DNA from: Micromonospora solifontis
Lineage (GTDB): Bacteria; Actinomycetota; Actinomycetes; Mycobacteriales; Micromonosporaceae
Direction: 5' to 3'
DNA: 64,000 nt
Assembly: GCF_003725545.1 (NCBI RefSeq)
Contig: NZ_RJLN01000003.1
Location: 1 to 64,000 of the forward strand
Positions within the stretch are counted from its first letter, which is position 1, and each line of letters begins with the position of its first letter. This document shows positions 9,845 to 18,667 of the stretch, piece after piece. The notes below the pieces were generated by a model. That model did not search any database. It was not told the origin of the DNA and worked only from the letters and a program-made list of their open reading frames with translations. Made by a program: the position numbers and the translations under genes.

Positions 9845-10655
9845 CTTCCGCGCCGAGACGATCAAGCTGGTCCGCCGGCCGGCGAGCTGGCTGCTGTTGG
9901 CCATCACGCTCGCCCTCGCGCTGATCTTCACCTACCTGTTCCCGTACGCCAGCATCGCCGGCGGCACCGACGGGCCGAACAACGACCGCACCCTGCCCAT
10001 GCTGCTGCCCGACCAGCTGGTCGGGAACTCGCTCGGTGGGCTGCCGGTCTTCCTGGGGTCGATCGTGCTGATCCTCGGGGTGCTCACCGTCGGCGGCGAG
10101 TACGGCTGGGCCACCTGGAAGACCGTCCTCACCCAGGGCCCCTCCCGGCTGGAGGTGTACGCCGGCAAGTTGCTCGCCCTCACCGCCGCGGCGCTGGCCG
10201 TGGTGCTGGCGGTCTTCGCGGTCGGGGCGGTGGCCAGCGTGCTCATCGCGGTCGCCGAGTCCCAGCCGGTGCGCTGGCCCGGACCGGGCGACCTGCTCGT
10301 CGGGATCGGGGCGGGGTGGCTCATCGCGACGATGTGGGCGATGCTCGGTGCCGTGCTCGCCGTCGCCCTCCGCGCGGTGGCCCTGCCGGTGGGGCTGGGC
10401 CTGGTGTGGATGCTCGCGGTGCAGAACCTGCTCGCCGCGATCGCCGCGCCCCTGCTCGACTGGGTGGCGCAGGCGCAGAAAGGGCTGCCCGGCCCGAACG
10501 CCGGGTCGCTGGTCGCCGCGCTCGGCGCCCCCGGGGACACCCCCGGGGTGGCGGCGACCGTCGGCGGTGGGCAGGCGGCGGTGGTCGTGGCGGCGTACCT
10601 GATCGCGTTCGCGGTGGTCGGCGCGGTGCTGCTGCGGCGGCGGGACATCGGCTGA
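9834..10655 (+). CDS. ABC transporter permease (ABC-2 type)
   Basis: A 273-residue membrane subunit with about six hydrophobic segments: SWLLLAITLALALIFTYLF near the N-terminus, a second near residue 70, then four more to the end. The N-terminal FRAETIKLVRRPASW is the elbow typical of ABC-2 permeases. The block YGWATWKTVLTQGPSR recurs in ABC-2 permeases of this kind. It partners the ATPase encoded immediately upstream (11-base overlap). The loop at about 210-240 is Pro/Gly-rich. The cargo cannot be inferred; the downstream two-component genes suggest that a drug or envelope stress controls its expression. Confidence 0.88.
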   Translation: MSRSFRAETIKLVRRPASWLLLAITLALALIFTYLFPYASIAGGTDGPNNDRTLPMLLPDQLVGNSLGGLPVFLGSIVLILGVLTVGGEYGWATWKTVLTQGPSRLEVYAGKLLALTAAALAVVLAVFAVGAVASVLIAVAESQPVRWPGPGDLLVGIGAGWLIATMWAMLGAVLAVALRAVALPVGLGLVWMLAVQNLLAAIAAPLLDWVAQAQKGLPGPNAGSLVAALGAPGDTPGVAATVGGGQAAVVVAAYLIAFAVVGAVLLRRRDIG

Positions 10656-10675
10656 GCCGGGTGGGGGAGGCGCGG

Positions 10676-11803
10676 GTGGAGCGGGACCGGACCGGGTGGA
10701 GCGGCGTCGCCCTCGACGCCGCCGTCGCCCTGGCGCTGCTCGCCATCGGGCTGGTCGGCACCGCGCCGGCCGGGCTCAACGAGGGCGTGCCGACCGGCCG
10801 GGCCACCTATCCGCTGGTCGCGGTGGCCGCGCTGGCGCTCGCGGTGCGCCGGCGCTGGCCGCTGGCCACCCTGGCGGTGGTGACCGTCGCGGTCACCGCC
10901 TATCTGGTGCTCGGCTACCCGTACGGGCCGATCCTGCTCTCCTTCCTGGTCGCGGTCTACACGGTCGCCGCGTACCGGCCGGTGCGGACGGCGGCGCTGG
11001 CCGGGGCCGGCGCGCTGGTGGCGGTGGTGACCCACGTGCTCGTCGGGACGCACCCGCTCGGGCTGATCGGCCTGATGCCGGCCGCCGCCTGGGTGGTGGT
11101 GCCGTTCGCGGTCGGCACCACCGTGCGGCTGGTCCGGGAGAACGCCGCCCGCGGCCGGGTCGACGAGGCGCGCCGGCTGGCCGACGCGGAACGGCTGCGG
11201 GTCGCCCGGGAGGTGCACGACGTGGTCGGGCACGGCCTGGCCGCGATCCACATGCAGGCCGAGATCGCCCTGCACCTGCTCGCCCGCAAGCCGGAGCAGG
11301 CCGAGGCGGCGCTTACCGCGATCAGCCGCACCAGCAAGGAGGCGCTGGACGAGCTGCGGGTCACGCTGACCGTGGTACGCCGCGACGAGGTGGCCGACGA
11401 GCGGGCCCCCGTTCCCGGGCTCGCCCAGCTCCCGCAGCTGCGGGAGCGACTGGCCGGCGCCGGCGTCCCGGTCACCGTCGAGGTCGACGGGGAGCCGCGC
11501 GCCCTCCCGATGGCGGTGGACCTGGCCGCGTACCGGGTGGTGCAGGAGGCGCTGACCAACGTGCTGCGCCACGCCGGCCCGGCCACCGCGACCGTCCGGA
11601 TCCGGTACGCCCCCGACGAGGTCGCCGTGGAGGTGACCGACACCGGTCGCGGCGCCGCCGCCGGTCCCGCCCGGACCTCCGGGTCCGGCCTCGCCGGGAT
11701 GCGGGAGCGGGTCACCGCGCTGGGCGGCTCGTTCACCGCCGGCCCCGTCCCGGGCGGCGGCTTCCGGGTGCACGCCACCCTGCCGTCGGGGCGTGTCCCA
11801 TGA
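10676..11803 (+). CDS. sensor histidine kinase (NarL-type, HisKA_3)
   Basis: A 375-residue membrane kinase. Several transmembrane helices occupy about residues 10-145 with almost no extracellular loop, as in intramembrane-sensing kinases linked to ABC exporters. The phospho-acceptor is His181 in REVHDVVGHG, and the HATPase domain has QEALTNVLRHAG (N box) and GSGLAGMRERV (G box). The GTG at 10676 is chosen because GGGGGAGG lies 5 bases upstream; an in-frame GTG at 10661 would add 5 residues. It begins 20 bases after the permease and pairs with the response regulator downstream. Confidence 0.9.
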   Translation: MERDRTGWSGVALDAAVALALLAIGLVGTAPAGLNEGVPTGRATYPLVAVAALALAVRRRWPLATLAVVTVAVTAYLVLGYPYGPILLSFLVAVYTVAAYRPVRTAALAGAGALVAVVTHVLVGTHPLGLIGLMPAAAWVVVPFAVGTTVRLVRENAARGRVDEARRLADAERLRVAREVHDVVGHGLAAIHMQAEIALHLLARKPEQAEAALTAISRTSKEALDELRVTLTVVRRDEVADERAPVPGLAQLPQLRERLAGAGVPVTVEVDGEPRALPMAVDLAAYRVVQEALTNVLRHAGPATATVRIRYAPDEVAVEVTDTGRGAAAGPARTSGSGLAGMRERVTALGGSFTAGPVPGGGFRVHATLPSGRVP

Positions 11804-11849
11804 GGCCCGCCCGGGCCGGGTCTCCCGCCCCACACCGCAAGGAGGACGC

Positions 11850-12506
11850 ATGATCAAAGTGCTGCTCGCGGACGACCAGGACCTGGTCCGGATCGGGCTG
11901 CGTGCGCTGGTGGAGAGCGAGGACGACCTCGCGGTGGTGGGGGAGGCTGCCGACGGGCTGCGGGCGGTCGAGCTGGCCCACCGGGAGCGCCCCGACGTGG
12001 TGCTGATGGACGTCCGGATGCCCGGGGTGGACGGCATCGAGGCGACCCGGCGGATCGTCGCCGACCCCGAGCTGGGCGGCACCCGGGTGGTCGTGCTGAC
12101 CACCTTCGAGCTGGACGAGTACGTCTTCGACGCGCTCCGGCACGGCGCCAGCGGCTTCCTGACCAAGGACACCCGCCCGGCGGAGCTGCTCCGGGCGATC
12201 CGGCTGGTCGCCGAGGGGGAGGCGCTGCTGTCGCCGTCGGTGACCCGGCGGGTGGTCCGGGAGTTCGCCACCCGGCCGGCCCGGGTGCCCCGGCCACACC
12301 CCCGGATCGGCACCCTCACCGACCGGGAACGGGAGGTGGTCGGGCTGGTCGGCGAGGGGCTGAGCAACGCCGAGATCGCCGAGCGGCTGGTGGTCAGCCC
12401 GGCCACCGCGCGTACCCACGTCAGCCGGGCCATGGTGAAGCTGGCCGCCCGTGACCGCGCCCAACTGGTCGTCTTCGCGTACCAGTCGGGGCTGGTGGAG
12501 GGGTGA
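11850..12506 (+). CDS. two-component response regulator, LuxR/NarL family
   Basis: A 218-residue regulator. The receiver domain has the acidic pair D8/D9, phospho-acceptor Asp54 (VVLMDVRMPG), and the conserved Thr and Lys in VLTTF and FLTKDTRP. A LuxR-type helix-turn-helix follows at about 150-210 (LTDREREVVGLVGEGLSNAE, then IAERLVVSPATARTHVSRAM). The start is fixed by GGAGG 5 bases before the ATG. With the upstream kinase it should control the neighbouring ABC exporter, by analogy with BceRS- and LiaRS-like systems; that link is an inference from gene order. Confidence 0.93.
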   Translation: MIKVLLADDQDLVRIGLRALVESEDDLAVVGEAADGLRAVELAHRERPDVVLMDVRMPGVDGIEATRRIVADPELGGTRVVVLTTFELDEYVFDALRHGASGFLTKDTRPAELLRAIRLVAEGEALLSPSVTRRVVREFATRPARVPRPHPRIGTLTDREREVVGLVGEGLSNAEIAERLVVSPATARTHVSRAMVKLAARDRAQLVVFAYQSGLVEG

Positions 12507-12634
12507 CGGCGTCGGCGGCCGCGGGCGCGGGGCCAGCCGGGAGCGCGGGTGTGGGCGGCGGGCTACCCTAGCGGTGGCTGGACAGCCTGCCCGGCCGCCC
12601 TGTGCCCGCCGAAAACGACAAACGGGATGTTCGC

Positions 12635-14188
12635 GTGTTTGACACCTTGAGTGACCGCCTGTCCGGGATCTTCACGAAGCTCCGCGGCAAGGGTCGGCTC
12701 ACCGACGCCGACATCGACGCCACCGCCCGCGAGATCCGGATGGCGCTGCTGGAGGCCGACGTCGCCCTGCCGGTGGTCAAGGGCTTCATCGCGAACGTCA
12801 AGGAGCGGGCGCGCGGCGCCGAGGTCTCCCAGGCGCTCAACCCGGCCCAGCAGATCATCAAGATCGTCAACGAGGAGCTGATCAACGTCCTCGGCGGCGA
12901 GGGGCGGCGGCTCCAGTTCGCCAAGCACCCGCCGACCGTGATCATGCTGGCCGGCCTCCAGGGTTCCGGTAAGACCACCCTCGCCGGCAAGCTGGCCCGC
13001 TGGCTCAAGGCCCAGGGCCACCAGCCGCTGCTGGTCGCCGCCGACCTCCAGCGCCCCAACGCCGTCGGGCAGCTCCAGGTGCTCGGCGGCCGGGCCGGCG
13101 TCGAGGTGTACGCCCCGGAGCCCGGCAACGGCGTGGGCGACCCGGTGCAGGTGGCCCGCGACTCGATCGAGCACGCCAAGCGGGCGGCCCGGGACATCGT
13201 CATCGTCGACACCGCCGGCCGGCTGGGCATCGACGCCGAGATGATGCGGCAGGCCGCGAACATCCGCGACGCGGTCCAGCCCGACGAGGTCATCTTCGTC
13301 ATCGACGCGATGGTCGGCCAGGACGCGGTCCGCACCGCCGAGGCGTTCCGCGACGGCGTCGGCATCACCGGCGTGGTCCTCTCCAAGCTCGACGGCGACG
13401 CTCGCGGTGGCGCCGCGCTGTCGGTCCGGGAGGTCACCGGCCAGCCGATCCTGTTCGCCTCCACCGGCGAGAAGCTGGAGGACTTCGACGTCTTCCACCC
13501 CGACCGGATGGCCAGCCGGATCCTCGGCATGGGCGACGTCCTCACTCTGATCGAGCAGGCCGAACAGGCCTTCGACGCCGATCAGAAGGAGAAGATGACC
13601 GCCAAGCTGATGGGCGGCGAGACCTTCACCCTGGAGGACTTCCTCGACCAGCTCATCGCGGTTCGTCGGATGGGCCCGATCGCCAACGTGCTGGCCATGA
13701 TGCCGGGCATGGGGCAGATGAAGGACCAGCTCGCCGAGCTGGACGACAAGCACTTCGACCGGGTCACCGCGATCATCCGGTCGATGACCCCGGGCGAGCG
13801 CACCAACCCGAAGATCATCAACGGCTCCCGGCGGGCCCGGATCGCCAACGGCTCCGGCGTCACCGTGATGGACGTCAACCAGCTGCTCAACCGCTTCGCC
13901 GACGCGCAGAAGATGATGAAGCAGATGGGCGGCATGATGGGCCTGCCCGGCGGTGGCCGGCGCAAGGCGACCAAGTCGCCGAAGAACAAGCGCAAGGGCA
14001 CCAAGGGCGGCGGGCGGCCGCGTACCGGCGCCGGGGTGCCGGGTGGTTTCCCAGGCGGCATGCCGCAGCTCCCGCCGGGCCTGGACCCGGGGGACCTGGC
14101 CGGTGGCCAGGGCCTGCCGCCGGGCTTCAAGCTGCCGAAGATCGACTTCAACAAGCTCGGCAAGGGCGGTGAGAAGGGCCCGCGCTGA
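12635..14188 (+). CDS. ffh: signal recognition particle protein Ffh
   Basis: A 517-residue SRP54 homologue. The N domain opens FDTLSDRLSGIFTKLRGKG, the G domain has GLQGSGKTTLAGKLA (about 106-120), DTAGRLG (about 191) and SKLDGDARGG, and the methionine-rich M domain (about 300-460) includes MKQMGGMMG. It binds signal peptides and 4.5S RNA and docks on FtsY. A Gly/Pro/Lys-rich tail of about 60 residues follows the M domain. The start is the GTG at 12635, which matches the conserved actinobacterial N-terminus; an in-frame GTG at 12602 would add 11 residues with no homology expected. A TACCCT box at 12564 may serve as its -10. Confidence 0.96.
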   Translation: MFDTLSDRLSGIFTKLRGKGRLTDADIDATAREIRMALLEADVALPVVKGFIANVKERARGAEVSQALNPAQQIIKIVNEELINVLGGEGRRLQFAKHPPTVIMLAGLQGSGKTTLAGKLARWLKAQGHQPLLVAADLQRPNAVGQLQVLGGRAGVEVYAPEPGNGVGDPVQVARDSIEHAKRAARDIVIVDTAGRLGIDAEMMRQAANIRDAVQPDEVIFVIDAMVGQDAVRTAEAFRDGVGITGVVLSKLDGDARGGAALSVREVTGQPILFASTGEKLEDFDVFHPDRMASRILGMGDVLTLIEQAEQAFDADQKEKMTAKLMGGETFTLEDFLDQLIAVRRMGPIANVLAMMPGMGQMKDQLAELDDKHFDRVTAIIRSMTPGERTNPKIINGSRRARIANGSGVTVMDVNQLLNRFADAQKMMKQMGGMMGLPGGGRRKATKSPKNKRKGTKGGGRPRTGAGVPGGFPGGMPQLPPGLDPGDLAGGQGLPPGFKLPKIDFNKLGKGGEKGPR

Positions 14189-14202
14189 CCGCCGCCTCAG
14201 CT

Positions 14203-14260
14203 CGACCTGCGGCATGCCGGGCTGCCAGCCCTCGTTGACGCCCCGACATGCCGCATGTCG
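14203..14260. terminator. inverted repeat after ffh, probable terminator (repeat family B)
   Basis: 19-bp arms at 14203-14221 and 14242-14260 (CGACCTGCGGCATGCCGGG and its near complement) pair with two mismatches around a 20-base loop. It begins 14 bases past the ffh stop. The block CTCGACCTGCGGCA recurs at about 34167, upstream of rpsB. Confidence 0.55.
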
Positions 14261-14292
14261 CGCACCGATGTCGATCGGGTAGGACTGTGCAC

Positions 14293-15372
14293 ATGGCTCT
14301 GCATGTGCGCGGTGTGCTCCTGCCGGACGACGAGGTCCGGGACGTCTGGCTGGTCGGCGATCGGGTCACCTTCGAACCGGTGCCCGGCGCGGAGACGGTC
14401 GCCGACGGCGGCTACGTGCTGCCCGGCCTGACCGACGCCCACTGCCACATCGGAATCGCCCGCGGCGGCGCCCCGATCACCACCCTCGACGAGGCCCGCG
14501 AGCTGGCCCGCATCGACCGGGACGCCGGGGTGCTGGCCATCCGCGACGCCGGCTCCCCGTACCCGTACCCGGAACTCGACGACGACCCGGACCTGCCGCG
14601 ACTGGCCCGCGCAGGCCGGCACGTCGCCCCGCCCAAGCGCTACCTGCGGGACATCGGGGTGGAGGTCGGCGCGGCCGAGGTGGCCGCCACGGTGGCCGCC
14701 CAGGCCGCCGCCGGCAACGGCTGGGTCAAGCTGGTCGGCGACTGGATCGACCGCGGCGTGGGCGATCTGGCGCCGGCCTGGGACGCCGACACCATGACCG
14801 CCGCCGTCGCGGCCGCGCACGCCGCCGGGGTACGCGCCGCGGTGCACACCTTCTCCGAGTCGGCCGTGGAGATCATGGTGCGGGCCGGGGTGGACTCGGT
14901 GGAGCACGGCACCGGACTCAGCCTCGACCTGATCGACCTGATGGCCCGGCAGGGCACCGCGCTGGTGCCCACGATGATCAACATCCAGACCTTCGGCGGC
15001 ATCGCCGATCAGGCGCGTGCGAAGTTCCCCGGGTACGCCGACCACATGCTGGCCCTGCGCGACCGCTTCCCCGAGGTGGTCCGGGCCGCCCACGAGGCCG
15101 GGGTGCCGATCTACGTCGGCACCGACGCCGGCGGTGGCATCGACCACGGGCTCGCCGCCGAGGAGATGCTGCTGCTGCACCAGCGGGCCGGCATGTCCGC
15201 CGAGGACGTGCTCGCCGCCGCCTCCTGGCGGGCCCGGGAGTGGCTCGGCTTCCCCGGCCTGGTCGAGGGCGGCCTCGCCGACCTCGTCGTCTACCCCGAG
15301 GACCCCCGCCGCGACCTGCGCGTGGTGCGCGCCCCGTCCCGCATCGTCCTCCGCGGTCGCGTCCTCCGCTGA
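14293..15372 (+). CDS. amidohydrolase family protein
   Basis: A 359-residue metal-dependent hydrolase of the amidohydrolase superfamily. VLPGLTDAHCHIG carries the first metal-binding HxH (about 53-55), SVEHGTG lies near residue 207, and GTDAGGGIDHG (about 277) supplies the catalytic Asp. A short beta-sandwich from N- and C-terminal pieces (start to about 45, and GLADLVVYPEDPRRDLRVV at the end) frames the barrel, as in imidazolonepropionase- and prolidase-type enzymes. The substrate is not identifiable. Start: ATG at 14293, with TAGGAC ending 7 bases upstream, suggesting a leaderless message; a GTG at 14287 is possible. Confidence 0.85.
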   Translation: MALHVRGVLLPDDEVRDVWLVGDRVTFEPVPGAETVADGGYVLPGLTDAHCHIGIARGGAPITTLDEARELARIDRDAGVLAIRDAGSPYPYPELDDDPDLPRLARAGRHVAPPKRYLRDIGVEVGAAEVAATVAAQAAAGNGWVKLVGDWIDRGVGDLAPAWDADTMTAAVAAAHAAGVRAAVHTFSESAVEIMVRAGVDSVEHGTGLSLDLIDLMARQGTALVPTMINIQTFGGIADQARAKFPGYADHMLALRDRFPEVVRAAHEAGVPIYVGTDAGGGIDHGLAAEEMLLLHQRAGMSAEDVLAAASWRAREWLGFPGLVEGGLADLVVYPEDPRRDLRVVRAPSRIVLRGRVLR

Positions 15373-15378
15373 CCCTGT

Positions 15379-15411
15379 CCCACCCCACCCCACCCCACCC
15401 CGCCCCGCCCG
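15379..15411. repeat. pentanucleotide tandem repeat (CCCCA/CCCCG)
   Basis: About four CCCCA units followed by two CCCCG units directly after the amidohydrolase stop. Purely pyrimidine-rich on this strand apart from the A/G; likely a slippage-prone intergenic tract. Confidence 0.75.
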
Positions 15412-15429
15412 GGCGCCGCGCGGAAGCCG

Positions 15430-15487
15430 CTGATTCACGGAAAGAGTGCCTTCTCCGCCCCGGTTGACCGCTCTTTCCGTGAATCAG
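15430..15487. terminator. inverted repeat with GGAAAGAG arms, probable bidirectional terminator (repeat family A)
   Basis: 17-bp perfect arms at 15430-15446 (CTGATTCACGGAAAGAG) and 15471-15487 with a 24-base loop. It lies between the convergent amidohydrolase and TetR genes and shares its arms with elements at 4423-4464 and 51190-51227. Confidence 0.65.
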
Positions 15488-15534
15488 GGCGGATCTCGGG
15501 CAGGGCGGATCTCGGGCGGGGCGGATCTCGGGCC
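15487..15534. repeat. 16-bp tandem repeat, three copies
   Basis: The unit GGGCGGATCTCGGGCN is repeated three times exactly apart from its last base. It sits between the palindrome and the TetR gene stop, in non-coding sequence. Confidence 0.8.
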
Positions 15535-15558
15535 GGGTGGGTCAGGTGGGGGCGGGGG

Positions 15559-16251
15559 TCAGGTGGTGGCGGTGAGGAAGAGGTGGACGGCGAGGTCGGC
15601 GAGTTGCTCGGCGGTGTCGTCGACGGGGGCCTGGGGGAGCACGATGTGGCTCACCACCAGGCGGACGATGGTGTCCGCGGCGAAGGCCAGGGCCGCCGGG
15701 TCGGCCGCGGGCAGGTGCCGGTCCGCCCATTCCCGCAGCGCGGCCGTGGATTCGGCCAGCACCAACCCGGCCCGGGTGGTCAGGAAGGGCAGCAGCTCGT
15801 CCGAGCCGCCCCGGGCGCTGGTCAGGATCGCCTTGATCAGCGGGTTGTCCGCCGCCGAGGCCAGGGTGTGCCGGATCGCCGCGTACGCCCCGGCGCGCAC
15901 GTCGGCGCCGTGCGCGTCGAGCGCCGCGCGGACCTCGCCGACGAACCGGTCCACCTCGCGCCGGGCGAGCGCCTCGGCCAGGCCGGCCTTGCTGCCGAAC
16001 TCGTTGTAGACGGTCTGCCGGCTCACCCCGGCGGCCGTCGCCACCCCGCCCATGCGTACGCCGTCCCAGCCGGTCGCCACCGTCTGCGCGCGGGCGGCGT
16101 CCACGATCGCGTCCCGCAGCCGCTGTTTCGACCACTCCAGCTCGGCGCGTCTGATGCCGCGCGACGACCCGGAGCCGTCGTTCGACGACTCCGGCTCGGC
16201 CGGTCCGGCGTCGGGCGGCGGGCCGGAGCCGTCGGGAGAAAGCTCACCCAT
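15559..16251 (-). CDS. TetR-family transcriptional regulator
   Basis: A 230-residue TetR/AcrR regulator. A disordered Ser/Pro/Gly-rich stretch (about residues 1-35) precedes the helix-turn-helix (about 42-90), with GGVATAAGVSRQTVYNEFGS as the recognition region. The C-terminal domain is helical and ligand-binding, of unknown specificity. It is divergent from proS with about 90 bases between; its target is not obvious and no palindromic operator was seen there. The ATG used gives a long leader segment and has no strong ribosome-binding site, so a later start is possible, though no better one was seen. Confidence 0.87.
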   Translation of the reverse strand: MGELSPDGSGPPPDAGPAEPESSNDGSGSSRGIRRAELEWSKQRLRDAIVDAARAQTVATGWDGVRMGGVATAAGVSRQTVYNEFGSKAGLAEALARREVDRFVGEVRAALDAHGADVRAGAYAAIRHTLASAADNPLIKAILTSARGGSDELLPFLTTRAGLVLAESTAALREWADRHLPAADPAALAFAADTIVRLVVSHIVLPQAPVDDTAEQLADLAVHLFLTATT

Positions 16252-16328
16252 GGTGGTCGAAGTCTACGGTCGGCCGGCACGACACGGCGGGGACGCCGCC
16301 CGGGCGCGGCGGGAGCGTGGGCGACGCA

Positions 16329-16334
16329 TAGGAT
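16329..16334 (+). promoter_or_regulatory. -10 box of proS (leaderless)
   Basis: TAGGAT ends 8 bases before the proS ATG, with no Shine-Dalgarno sequence between, so transcription should start at or next to the start codon. Confidence 0.55.
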
Positions 16335-16342
16335 GTGCGGTC

Positions 16343-17758
16343 ATGGCACGCGTGCTCACTCCCCGTGCGGAGGACTTTCCCCGCTGGTACCAGGACCTGA
16401 TCGCCAAGGCGAAGCTGGCCGACAACGGCCCGGTGCGGGGCACCATGGTCATCCGACCGGCCGGCTACGCCATCTGGGAGCGGATGCAGGCCGAGATGGA
16501 CGCCCGGATCAAGGCGGCCGGCGCGGAGAACGCGTACTTCCCGCTCTTCATCCCGGAGAGCTACCTCAAGCGCGAGGCCGAGCACGTCGAGGGCTTCTCG
16601 CCGGAGCTGGCCGTGGTCACCCACGGCGGTGGCAAGCAGCTCGCCGAGCCGGTGGTGGTGCGCCCCACCAGCGAGACGGTGATCGGCGAGTTCATGGCGA
16701 AGTGGATCGACTCGTACCGGGACCTGCCGCTGCTGCTCAACCAGTGGGCCAACGTGGTCCGCTGGGAGTTGCGCCCGCGGATCTTCCTGCGCACCAGCGA
16801 GTTCCTCTGGCAGGAGGGCCACACCGCCCACGCCACCCGGGAGGACGCGCGCGCCTACGCCCGGCGGATCCTGCACGAGGCGTACGAGGACCTGATGGTC
16901 AACGTGCTGGGCATCCCGGTGGTGGTCGGCCTGAAGACCGCCCGGGAGCGCTTCGCCGGGGCCACCGCCACGTACACCTGCGAAGGCATGATGGGCGACG
17001 GCAAGGCGCTGCAGATGGGCACCAGCCACGAGCTGGGCCAGAACTTCGCCAAGGCGTTCGACATCAGCTTCTCCTCGGCCGAGGGCGGCCGGGAGCACGC
17101 CTGGACCACCTCCTGGGGCACCTCGACCCGGATGCTCGGCGGGCTGATCATGTGCCACGGCGACGACAACGGCCTGCGGGTGCCGCCGAAGCTGGCGCCG
17201 GTCCAGGCGTACGTGATGATCGTCAAGGACGGCGAGGGTCCTGGCGGCCCTGCCGAGGCGGCGCGAAAGCTTTACGACGCGCTGCGCGACGCCGGCGTCC
17301 GGGTCGCGCTGGACGACCGGACCGACACCGCGTTCGGCCGCCGCGCGGTCGACGCCGAGCTGCGCGGCTATCCGGTCCGCGTCGAGGTCGGCCCCCGTGA
17401 CCTGGCCGCCGGCAACGCAGTCGTGGTCCGGCGTACGGACGGCTCGAAGGCCGCGACGCCGGTGGCGGACGTGGTCGGCGCGGTCCTCGCCGCGCTGGAG
17501 GCGGACCAGCAGGCACTGCACGACCAGGCGCTCGCCAACCGCGAGTCCCGCACCACCGAGGTCGCGACCCTGGCCGAGGCGATCGAGGCGGCGGCCACCG
17601 GCTGGGCCCGGGTGCCGTGGTCGGCGGTCGGCGTCCAGGGCGAGGCGGAGGCGAACGCCCAGGGCGTCACCGTCCGGTGCCTGCTCCGGGCCGACGGCTC
17701 GGTGCCCGACTCCGAGGACGAGCCGGACCTGGTCGCCATCCTCGCCCGCGCCTACTGA
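16343..17758 (+). CDS. proS: prolyl-tRNA synthetase, archaeal/eukaryotic-like form
   Basis: A 471-residue class II synthetase that charges tRNA-Pro. Motif 2 is in RWELRPRIFLRTSEFLWQEG, the proline-specific RPTSETVIGEF is at about 112, and the class II motif 3 region follows. The length and the HTAHAT block match the archaeal/eukaryotic-like ProRS (type 3) rather than the longer bacterial form; the editing INS domain between motifs 2 and 3 is absent. The anticodon-binding domain starts near residue 285 and a C-terminal zinc-like domain completes it. It appears leaderless (TAGGAT box). Many actinobacteria use this form, so it is not by itself evidence of recent transfer. Confidence 0.95.
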   Translation: MARVLTPRAEDFPRWYQDLIAKAKLADNGPVRGTMVIRPAGYAIWERMQAEMDARIKAAGAENAYFPLFIPESYLKREAEHVEGFSPELAVVTHGGGKQLAEPVVVRPTSETVIGEFMAKWIDSYRDLPLLLNQWANVVRWELRPRIFLRTSEFLWQEGHTAHATREDARAYARRILHEAYEDLMVNVLGIPVVVGLKTARERFAGATATYTCEGMMGDGKALQMGTSHELGQNFAKAFDISFSSAEGGREHAWTTSWGTSTRMLGGLIMCHGDDNGLRVPPKLAPVQAYVMIVKDGEGPGGPAEAARKLYDALRDAGVRVALDDRTDTAFGRRAVDAELRGYPVRVEVGPRDLAAGNAVVVRRTDGSKAATPVADVVGAVLAALEADQQALHDQALANRESRTTEVATLAEAIEAAATGWARVPWSAVGVQGEAEANAQGVTVRCLLRADGSVPDSEDEPDLVAILARAY

Positions 17759-17759
17759 C

Positions 17760-18428
17760 GTGCGACCGGGCGGTCCCGTCGGCCGGTTCGCGCCGGGCCG
17801 GTTGATCATGCACCGGAACGTGCGGCACGGCCGGATCGGGTGGGTCCGGCCGGCCCGGGTGGTCCTCGACGACGACCGTGGCCTGCTGTTGTGGCTGGCC
17901 GCGGGCTCGCCGGTGGCTCACGAGGTGGCCGCCGACGGTCGGGGCATGCGGGCCATGCCGTTCGCCGAGTGGGTGGACCTCTCCTACCGCCTGGCGGTCG
18001 TCCGGTGGCACGGCCCGGGACTGCTGAAGTTCCTGCCCGCCGGGGCCGCCCACTCGGTCTGGTGGTTCCGCGACGACCGGGGCCGGTTCAAGAACTGGTA
18101 CGTCAATCTGGAGGAGCCCGCCGTCCGCTGGGACGACGGCCCGGTGGCCGGCGTCGACATGGTGGACCAGGATCTCGACGTGGTGGTGCACCCCGACCTG
18201 AGCTGGGAGTGGAAGGACGAGGAGGAGTTCGTCGAGCGCCTCGCCTTCCCGGAGCACTACTGGGTGCCGGACGAGAAGCCGGTCCGCGCCGAGGGGGAGC
18301 GGGTGATCCGGATCGCCGAGGCCGGCCAGTTCCCGTTCGACGGCACCTGGTGCGACTTCATCCCGCCGGCGGGCTGGGACGTACCGGACAAAATGCCGAT
18401 CGGTTGGGACCGCCCGCCGGTCCGCTGA
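17760..18428 (+). CDS. DUF402 domain-containing protein
   Basis: A 222-residue protein of the DUF402/FomD-like family. The C-terminal part has the family acidic block (WYVNLEEP, then DMVDQDLDVVVHPD and WKDEEEF, about 105-160), which in characterised members binds a divalent metal and acts on nucleotide-linked or phosphonate substrates. The specific reaction here is unknown. The N-terminal barrel opens HRNVRHGRIGWVRPARVV. The GTG lies 1 base after the proS stop, with no ribosome-binding site, so translational coupling to proS is probable. An internal ATG at 17808 would remove 16 residues. Confidence 0.8.
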   Translation: MRPGGPVGRFAPGRLIMHRNVRHGRIGWVRPARVVLDDDRGLLLWLAAGSPVAHEVAADGRGMRAMPFAEWVDLSYRLAVVRWHGPGLLKFLPAGAAHSVWWFRDDRGRFKNWYVNLEEPAVRWDDGPVAGVDMVDQDLDVVVHPDLSWEWKDEEEFVERLAFPEHYWVPDEKPVRAEGERVIRIAEAGQFPFDGTWCDFIPPAGWDVPDKMPIGWDRPPVR

Positions 18429-18480
18429 CGGGTGTTCCGCGTCACCTCGCACCCGGCCCGGGTGACGTGTCCGGGTCCGG

Positions 18481-18511
18481 TGTCAAAGATCCGGGTCGGA
18501 TCTGGCAGAAT
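18481..18511 (+). promoter_or_regulatory. candidate promoter of the rpsP operon
   Basis: TGTCAA at 18481-18486 and CAGAAT at 18506-18511 are separated by 19 bases. A small palindrome GATCCG-GGT-CGGATC fills the spacer (18488-18502). It would give a leader of about 150 bases before rpsP. Confidence 0.4.
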
Positions 18512-18667
18512 GGTCCGCTGGTATCCGGCGCGCGTCCGGCGCCCTCTAACCCGGGCGCGTCGCCAGTCCACCGAGCAGTCTCCGGCCCAACCCCACTGTG
18601 CCGGTCGGCGCTCACCCGCACACCGCCCGTACCGGGCCGGTGAGATCGCAACAGGAGCGAAACAACT

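Noticed and set aside
18429..18667. Riboswitch or autoregulatory leader before rpsP
   Set aside because: A leader is likely but no known motif can be recognised by eye; only a candidate promoter is listed.
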